A model generated the notes under the pieces. The model was not told where the DNA came from, made no database searches, and was given only the letters and a program-made list of their open reading frames with translations. Position numbers and translations under genes: made by a program. From Petrotoga olearia DSM 13574 (lineage in GTDB: Bacteria > Thermotogota > Thermotogae > Petrotogales > Petrotogaceae), in assembly GCF_002895525.1 (NCBI RefSeq), contig NZ_AZRL01000022.1:1-64000 (forward strand): a stretch of 64,000 nt of DNA. The letters are read 5' to 3'. Positions 58,418-64,000 of the stretch are shown in pieces. Position 1 is the first letter of the stretch. Each line of letters opens with the position of its first letter.

Positions 58418-59851
58418 TTATTTTTCTTGGGATTGGTATTCATGTTTTCTCTCAGACTCATAAGATTCTTCTACTTCGTTTTGTTTATCGTTAATTTGAA
58501 TTTGTTTTTTCTGTAGAGAATTTAGAATATTGATCTCTCTGCTTACAAAAAATAACGTGATCAACGCGGATAAGACATCTGAAATAGGGAATGTGTACCA
58601 TATCCCCATTAATCCAAAAAAATGGGACATAACAAAAACCAACGGAATAAATATCAATATTTGCCTCGACATTGATAGCAGAAGCGCCGGGCCAGCTCTA
58701 CCAATAGCTTGAAATAGAGCAGATCCTACAACTTGAAAACCTACAACCCATATAAACATCCCGTCTATCCTTAAAGCAGGAATACCTTCGTTAATCAACG
58801 ATGGATCTGTTGAAAATATAGAAAGTAGAAAACTTGGAAACAATTGAACTAACACAAACGAGACTGTTGACCATATAATAGCAGCAATTGTTGCCTTTTT
58901 CAGAACTTCTTTTACCCTATCAAATCTTTTGGCTCCAAAGTTATAACCAGCTATTGGTAAAAAACCTTGTGCAATACCAAACATAGGCATAAAAAAGAAC
59001 ATTAAGAGTCTATTTATTACCCCATAAATTGCTATATGCAATGAAGTTCCGTACGTCCCTAACAAATTATTTAAAACTATTGCTAGTAAACTCCCAGCAA
59101 CTTGCCTGGCAAATGCAGACGATCCAACCGCTAGTGTTTCAGACATAATGTGCCAATCTAATATGAAATTCTTTAAGTGAAATTTCAAAGAACTTTTCCC
59201 ACTAAAAAAATAATATCCTATATAAACAACCCCTACAAACTGAGAAAGTACTGTAGCTACCGCAGCGCCTTTTACTTCCATATTTAAGCCAAATATAAAA
59301 ATAGGATCAAGAATAATGTTCAATATCCCTGGAATGATCATAGATATCATTGCATATTTTGCATTACCTTCTGCTCTCATAACGTTGTGACCTGCCATTG
59401 CAATTGAAAAGAATATTGCTCCAAAAAGGATTACACTCATGTAATCCTCTGAGTATGGAAGAATATCGGGGGTAGCACCAAAGAAAATTAAAATAGGATC
59501 TAAAAAGATGGTACCAAGAATAGTAAGACTTATGCTTAAAACAAATATAGTAGAAAAAATATTTCCTAAAGCTTTTTCTGCGCGTCCAACATCCTTCGCC
59601 CCTAAACTTCGGGATATTAAAGTACCCCCGCCGATTCCTATCATTCCACCAAAAGCCATAATGATCATTTGAATTGGAAATGCAACAGATACTCCAGCTA
59701 TCCCAAGTGTGCCAACACCTCTTGCAATGTATATAGTATCGACAAAATTATATAAAGCTTGCACCAACATGGCAGCTATTGCTGGTAAAGATAGTTCCAT
59801 TAATAACTTCCCTATATTCTTGTTTTCAAGCTTGTTGGCATTTTCTTCCAA
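58418..59851 (-). CDS. MATE family efflux transporter
   Basis: 477 residues with 12 membrane segments. Cation-driven drug/solute export is the family role. Seen: LMELSLPAIAAMLVQALYNFVDTIYI, IGIGGGTLISRSLGAKD and the second-half GIAQGFLPIAGYNFGAKRFDRV. A hydrophilic tail of 30 residues follows the last helix. TTG start behind AGGAGGTG, immediately after the stop of a decayed marR gene (TAATTG), so both were once one operon. Confidence 0.9.
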   Translation of the reverse strand: MEENANKLENKNIGKLLMELSLPAIAAMLVQALYNFVDTIYIARGVGTLGIAGVSVAFPIQMIIMAFGGMIGIGGGTLISRSLGAKDVGRAEKALGNIFSTIFVLSISLTILGTIFLDPILIFFGATPDILPYSEDYMSVILFGAIFFSIAMAGHNVMRAEGNAKYAMISMIIPGILNIILDPIFIFGLNMEVKGAAVATVLSQFVGVVYIGYYFFSGKSSLKFHLKNFILDWHIMSETLAVGSSAFARQVAGSLLAIVLNNLLGTYGTSLHIAIYGVINRLLMFFFMPMFGIAQGFLPIAGYNFGAKRFDRVKEVLKKATIAAIIWSTVSFVLVQLFPSFLLSIFSTDPSLINEGIPALRIDGMFIWVVGFQVVGSALFQAIGRAGPALLLSMSRQILIFIPLVFVMSHFFGLMGIWYTFPISDVLSALITLFFVSREINILNSLQKKQIQINDKQNEVEESYESERKHEYQSQEK

Positions 59852-60074
59852 TTACGACACCTCCTGATGGTCTTTAACTTTGTATTTTAGTATGTTAGTG
59901 AGCATTTTATCCAATATAACCTGAACCATTTCTTTTTCTTCAATTGATAGATTGCCTGTTAAAATTTTCTCCCACTAGTTATTCATTTTTTCCATTTCGT
60001 TATAGATATTGTAAGCTTTATCAGTCAAGAATATTCTATTTATCCTATGATCGTTATCATCGATTCTTTTGGTT
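59852..60074 (-). pseudogene. MarR-type regulator remnant
   Basis: The minus strand reads KTKRIDDNDHRINRIFLTDK (wing region of a MarR winged helix), then AYNIYNEMEKMNN, a TAG stop (59975-59977), then WEKILTGNLSIEEKEMVQVI and on to KVKDHQ and a TAA next to the MATE start. The N-terminal half, including the recognition helix, is missing, and the frame merges with the end of the upstream MATE gene. A deletion that fused the two ends would explain this. Confidence 0.75.
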
Positions 60075-61439
60075 TTATTGCCAAGCTCTTTTCTTTTTCC
60101 ATTTTCCTTTTTTATAAAAATAAAGAAGAATAAGAGATTCTGAAATATCTCCGAACATATAAGAAAGCCATATCCATGTTAAGGATTGATTGAAAATTTG
60201 AATTGCAACGATCAAAACACCTAATTGTATACCCCACCTTGAGATGATGCTGGATAAAAGAAACGGAAAGTTGTATCCCGATCCAGAAAAAGAGCTTGCG
60301 AGACCAAGTCCATAACCTAGTACCACTAAGCCTATTGATCCATACTTTAAAAATTCTGTTCCATATTTAATCACAATAGGATCGTTTGTGAATAGAGAAA
60401 TCACATTTTCACCAAAGCCAAAAGCGATTAGGATGAAAAATAACATTACAACTGATCCGAGTATTCCTGTGATATTTGCCGCTTTTTCCGATCTTCCTAT
60501 ATCTCCAGCTCCGATAGTTTGACCAACAACAGAAGATGCCCCCATAGTAAGGCCAAATAAAGGAACGAAGGCAAAGCCAAATATCCTACCTGCGATCCCA
60601 TTTGCAGCAATAGCTTCATTACCAAAAAGTGAAACAAAACCTAAGATAACTACATTTGAAAGATTTCTGAAAAATATTTCTATACCGTTGGGTAATCCTA
60701 TAGTTATTAACTTGATATCTATATCTTTGTCTAATCTAAACAAACCTTTTATGTGAGGTTTTACATCGTGTGTCCTGGTAAAAAGAATTACAAAACCAAT
60801 GAAAAAAGCTATGGTTTGGGAAACTACAGTTGCAATTGCCGCACCAAAAACTCCAAATCCCAAGCCCTTTATATTGATAAAAGGCACTGTTTCAAAGATA
60901 AAGATTGGATCAAGGAAAAGGTTTAGTATGCTTACAGCTATCATTATAATCATGGGAGTTTTAGCATCGCCCAAACATCTAAAAACCGTGTTTATCGAGT
61001 AAGAAGAAAACATTATTGGTAGAAAGAACAATCTTAAATAACCATAATCTAAACCATAGCCCACCACAGTTTCATCTACAAAAAGAGACATTAATGGTTC
61101 CAAAAATATAGCCATGAAAGTTGCCGCTATTAACGCCACCAAAAATTTGAAACTTATCGTTTGTTCAATTGATCTCGTAGTTTGGTAATAATCTTTTTTA
61201 CCGTAAGCTTGAGACACCAAAGAGATTGAACTTACACCAATAATCTCATTTAATGCATCTACCATCCAAAATATAGTGGAAAAAACTGTCACACCAGCTA
61301 TCGCTTCACTGGAAATCATACCTATCCAAAAGATATCCACAAGATCATAAACCATTTGGGCTGCCATACCAATCATTGTGGGTAATGCCATCACCAAAAT
61401 ATGCTTTATTATACTGCCTTTTGTTAGATCTTTTTCCAT
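60075..61439 (-). CDS. MATE family efflux transporter
   Basis: 454 residues, 12 membrane segments. MALPTMIGMAAQMVYDLVDIFWIG, SISLVSQAYGKKDYYQT and FVPLFGLTMGASSVVGQTIGAGD are the paired MATE repeats. The start is ATG 61439 behind GGGAGGA; the longer in-frame start is not used. It is only distantly related to the neighbouring MATE protein. Its extreme C-terminus (KKKRAWQ) may have been altered by the deletion that destroyed marR. Confidence 0.9.
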   Translation of the reverse strand: MEKDLTKGSIIKHILVMALPTMIGMAAQMVYDLVDIFWIGMISSEAIAGVTVFSTIFWMVDALNEIIGVSSISLVSQAYGKKDYYQTTRSIEQTISFKFLVALIAATFMAIFLEPLMSLFVDETVVGYGLDYGYLRLFFLPIMFSSYSINTVFRCLGDAKTPMIIMIAVSILNLFLDPIFIFETVPFINIKGLGFGVFGAAIATVVSQTIAFFIGFVILFTRTHDVKPHIKGLFRLDKDIDIKLITIGLPNGIEIFFRNLSNVVILGFVSLFGNEAIAANGIAGRIFGFAFVPLFGLTMGASSVVGQTIGAGDIGRSEKAANITGILGSVVMLFFILIAFGFGENVISLFTNDPIVIKYGTEFLKYGSIGLVVLGYGLGLASSFSGSGYNFPFLLSSIISRWGIQLGVLIVAIQIFNQSLTWIWLSYMFGDISESLILLYFYKKGKWKKKRAWQ

Positions 61440-61500
61440 ATATTCCTCCCACAATCATTAAAAATTATTAATTTTAGAAACTCTAAACTTGGACAATAAC

Positions 61501-61531
61501 ACCCTTTAGCCCCAAAAGGCTTTTTAAGGGT
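61501..61531 (-). promoter_or_regulatory. Hairpin upstream of the MATE operon
   Basis: Two-part stem ACCCTT/AAGGGT with inner AGCC/GGCT, in the divergent space between the MATE and marR genes (61455-61685). The function is unknown. A -35-like TTGATT and AT-rich -10 candidates lie around 61586-61613. Confidence 0.35.
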
Positions 61532-61685
61532 CTTTGATTATTTTACCATTTATATTGAAATAACTCAAGTTTGACAATGCCTCATTGATTTTTTTAGAAT
61601 ATGATATACTATAATATATATTTCATTTTGATTATGATGAAGTTAGGAAACTAGAGAATTATTTCATAATTTCAGGAGGAATAAA

Positions 61686-62123
61686 ATGGAAAATAATCCT
61701 TCAATTCAAATGGAAAAGTTGATTAGAGAAATTTGCTCAAAAGTTAAAAGCGAAGGAAGGCTGGTTTTAAAAGAGTTTAACATTTCTCCGGCTCAGTTTG
61801 ATGTTTTGCAAACTGTTTATTTCAAAGGTCCTAAAATGCTCAGTGATATCAGTAAAAGATTAGGGATAACAAAAAGTACAACAACCGGACTCATTAGAAG
61901 ATTAGAGGTTGCAGGATATTTAGTTAGGGAAAAATCCAAGAAGGATAAAAGAGTATACGTCGTCAAAATAACTCAAGAAGGAAGTAATATAATAGAAAAC
62001 GTGATAAAAAACAGGGTAAAATTAATGGAAAAAGTTTATGAAAAATTGGGAAAAAAAGAAACAAGTATAGAAATATTAAAAGAGATAAATATGATTTTGA
62101 ATGAAAAACGAGGTGAGATTTAA
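61686..62123 (+). CDS. MarR family transcriptional regulator
   Basis: 145 residues, winged helix. FNISPAQFDVLQTVYF, the recognition region MLSDISKRLGITKSTTTGLI, and the wing LVREKSKKDKRVYVVKITQEG. The start is ATG 61686 behind AGGAGG. It is divergent from the MATE genes, whose expression it probably represses, and overlaps nothing; the PEGA gene follows by 2 nt. Confidence 0.9.
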   Translation: MENNPSIQMEKLIREICSKVKSEGRLVLKEFNISPAQFDVLQTVYFKGPKMLSDISKRLGITKSTTTGLIRRLEVAGYLVREKSKKDKRVYVVKITQEGSNIIENVIKNRVKLMEKVYEKLGKKETSIEILKEINMILNEKRGEI

Positions 62124-62125
62124 CC

Positions 62126-63787
62126 GTGTATAGAAGTTTGCTAGTGTTTCTTTTGTTAATTTTTACGACATTTCTTTTTTCTTATACAGTAAATATAATA
62201 GCTTTAACAGGTAGCGAAGTTTATTTTGATTCACGATTTATGGGAACCGTTACAGAAACACCTTTTACAATAGAAGTTCCTGATGATAAGCCTGGTTATT
62301 TAAAAATAAAAAAACCAGGATATAGTGATTTTATTACTCATATAGAGCTTTTAGGAATCGAATCACAAATAACAGCCGAACAAGTACCTTTAGCTAAACT
62401 TATTTTTGATATCAACGTTGATTCTGCTAATATAAAATATACCTTTTTAAACCAAAATTATTATATACTTCTACCAACATCTAATGAAGTTGATATTCCC
62501 TACAACATAGAAAAAATGATTATAGAAAAAGACGGTTATTTTAATAAAGAATTGAACCTTGAACTGAAACCGTTTGATAAGAAACATTTTAGTGTTACTT
62601 TAATTCCCATTGATGAAATACTGATCGAATCAAATCCTCCTCAAACAAACGTTTTTTTGGATGGAAAGTTACTTGGAAAAACACCGATTACCGTAAAAAG
62701 AAGTAATTTTGATATAATTTCGTTGGAAAAAGAGGGTTATTTAGTAAAGACATTAAAAAATTTACCTCAAGATGATAGAATAATCATTGAATTAGAAAAA
62801 GGAATAGAACTTTTTGTTGATAGCAACCCAAAAGATGTGGGCGTATTTTTGGATAATGAATTTATAGGAAGTACCCCAATGCGAGGTTTATTCCCGCTCG
62901 GAACATATAATTTAACTTTATCGAAACTGGGATATGTATCCAAAGATTTGATGATTGAATTAACCCAAAACGGTTTGAACAAATACTATGTTGAATTGAA
63001 ACCATTTTTAAATAAAATAAATTTTCTGAATTCTGAAAATTACGAATTCAATATTGATGGCAAATACCTAGGAAAAGGAATTGATTCGATTATTTTGGAT
63101 GATTCACCACATTTTGTTAGAATTATATCGGGAAAGAAAAGTTTAGAATTTCCAATTTATGGAGATTTTTATGACAAAATTGAAATTATAGATCTAAATA
63201 AACTGAGTACAGTAAATGTTTATTCATTGCATAATACACCTGTAAGCTTTATAGGAGAAACTCAAAAAACTCCTGCATTTTTTCTTTACAATATGTTAAA
63301 CAATCCCCAGTTTGTGAACGTAAGGACATTAAATAGAACTTACAGTATTCTTTTGGAACCGTCTGAAAGCGTTGATATTTATACTGAAAGTGATTTTGGA
63401 AATCTATTTATAACTACAAACGTTAAAGATCCTCTTATATACATTAATGGCCAATATTTAAATGCTAACGATTGCTTTGGTTACCCGTTAAAACCAGGAG
63501 TTCATACTGTAGAGGTTAGAAAGTTTAATGAAATTAAACAACAAAAAGTCTCTATAAGTTCAGGTGAAAAGAGTTTCGTTCATTTTGAATTTGACTCAAA
63601 GGTACCTGTAAAAGTTAATTTTACTGGAGAGAAGTATACTATCAATGGCGAAGAATATACTAACACGAATAAAGCATTCTATTTGCCCACAGGACCGACT
63701 TTGTTTTCAAATGGAGAAGCTTCAGTAGTGCTTTTTATACACGAACCTATGTACGTTGACTTAGATAAGCTTTTTAGGGGGTTATAA
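62126..63787 (+). CDS. Secreted PEGA-domain protein
   Basis: 553 residues, GTG start 2 nt behind the marR stop. Signal peptide (SLLVFLLLIFTTFLFSY). At least three PEGA-type repeats: ALTGSEVYFDSRFMGTVTET (residues about 25-45), IESNPPQTNVFLDGKLLGKT (about 170-190) and VDSNPKDVGVFLDNEFIGST (about 235-255). PEGA domains are beta-sandwich modules of surface proteins. No catalytic motif seen. Together with the SLH-type gene 2 nt downstream it suggests an envelope role. Confidence 0.85.
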   Translation: MYRSLLVFLLLIFTTFLFSYTVNIIALTGSEVYFDSRFMGTVTETPFTIEVPDDKPGYLKIKKPGYSDFITHIELLGIESQITAEQVPLAKLIFDINVDSANIKYTFLNQNYYILLPTSNEVDIPYNIEKMIIEKDGYFNKELNLELKPFDKKHFSVTLIPIDEILIESNPPQTNVFLDGKLLGKTPITVKRSNFDIISLEKEGYLVKTLKNLPQDDRIIIELEKGIELFVDSNPKDVGVFLDNEFIGSTPMRGLFPLGTYNLTLSKLGYVSKDLMIELTQNGLNKYYVELKPFLNKINFLNSENYEFNIDGKYLGKGIDSIILDDSPHFVRIISGKKSLEFPIYGDFYDKIEIIDLNKLSTVNVYSLHNTPVSFIGETQKTPAFFLYNMLNNPQFVNVRTLNRTYSILLEPSESVDIYTESDFGNLFITTNVKDPLIYINGQYLNANDCFGYPLKPGVHTVEVRKFNEIKQQKVSISSGEKSFVHFEFDSKVPVKVNFTGEKYTINGEEYTNTNKAFYLPTGPTLFSNGEASVVLFIHEPMYVDLDKLFRGL

Positions 63788-63789
63788 CT

Positions 63790-64000
63790 GTGAATAAAAA
63801 AATAATTTTATTTTTGCTCGTTACTTTTATTTCATTAAGTTTGTTGTCCCAAACCAACATAGGCGATTTACAGCCATCCTCACCAATCTATCCTCAAGTG
63901 GTAAGAATGGTTGAATCGGGAATTATGTTTCTGGACAATCAAGGCCGTTTCAGAGGATCTCAGCAGGTTCTAAGATATGATTTGGCAGAGTTTGGCTCAA
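63790..64000 (+). CDS. SLH-type envelope protein, N-terminal part (cut by window end)
   Basis: GTG start 2 nt behind the PEGA gene. 70 codons are visible. A signal peptide (KKIILFLLVTFISLSLLSQ) leads into DLQPSSPIYPQVVRMVESGI and RFRGSQQVLRYDLAEF, an SLH motif. Thermotoga Omp-alpha has such a domain at its N-terminus, followed by a long coiled coil. The rest of the gene is outside the window, so Omp-alpha itself cannot be claimed. Confidence 0.75.
   Translation, partial: MNKKIILFLLVTFISLSLLSQTNIGDLQPSSPIYPQVVRMVESGIMFLDNQGRFRGSQQVLRYDLAEFGS

Overview
The window looks like chromosomal DNA of a low-GC (roughly one third GC) member of the Thermotogota, most likely near Petrotoga. This placement is an inference from gene content; no search was run. 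The signs are a PolC-type replicative polymerase in a cell with outer-membrane-type proteins, an encapsulin/ferritin pair, a methionine synthase whose reactivation domain is a separate gene, a flagellin with large TPR glycosyltransferases, and the start of an SLH-type envelope gene at the right edge. Many genes start with GTG or TTG behind strong AGGAGG-like ribosome binding sites.

Layout. 1-1334: 5' part of a group II intron with a frameshifted reverse transcriptase, sitting directly behind the gdhA terminator. 1366-3171: gdhA and tRNA-Val(CAC). 3235-10079 (minus): flagellin between a GT2-TPR protein and a TPR-GT4-methyltransferase fusion, plus a transposase remnant. 10350-10570: a complete small transcription unit for an 18-codon lysine-rich peptide. 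10754-17720 (plus): a trimmed polC, a small outer-membrane-like protein, rpmE, an S1-domain gene, hisS and a membrane protein. 17986-24689 (plus): surface-sugar genes (aminotransferase, FlaA1/CapD-type dehydratase, long RmlA), a trehalose-synthase-like GH13 enzyme and an inositol-phosphatase-like protein.

24752-34727 (minus): a nitrogen-assimilation block transcribed glnA, gltB, gltD, amt, glnK. Its promoter region closely resembles that of gdhA. 34875-38814 (minus): split methionine synthase and a HAD phosphatase. 39205-43218 (plus): aldo/keto reductase, 1-phosphofructokinase-like kinase, upp, murJ. 43222-48735 (minus): peptide ABC transporter oppABCDF. 49351-50715 (plus): dnaA. 50811-52638 (minus): encapsulin, its ferritin-like cargo, and a PIN-domain toxin/antitoxin pair. 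53607-56366 (minus): thiamine transporter thiB-thiP under a TPP riboswitch. 56481-58373: deoC, a cold-shock protein and efp. 58418-61439 (minus): two MATE transporters with a decayed MarR gene between them. 61686 to the end (plus): MarR regulator, PEGA-domain protein and the first 70 codons of an SLH-type protein.

Several intergenic regions carry a dispersed repeat family. It has a GC-rich box, a TTAAGGGG/CCCCTTAA hairpin and an AT-rich spacer ending in a TTTTGC/GCAAAA-type hairpin. It occurs as a 75-bp tandem array in the glnA leader and as a perfect 109-bp direct repeat around the HAD gene. The signal most worth following is the shared leader of gdhA and glnA: matched -35/-10 promoters followed by two GAAA-N4-TTTC boxes whose centres are 29 bp apart in both. 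Together with an attenuator-like structure before amt-glnK, it suggests a nitrogen control circuit that I cannot match to a named regulator.
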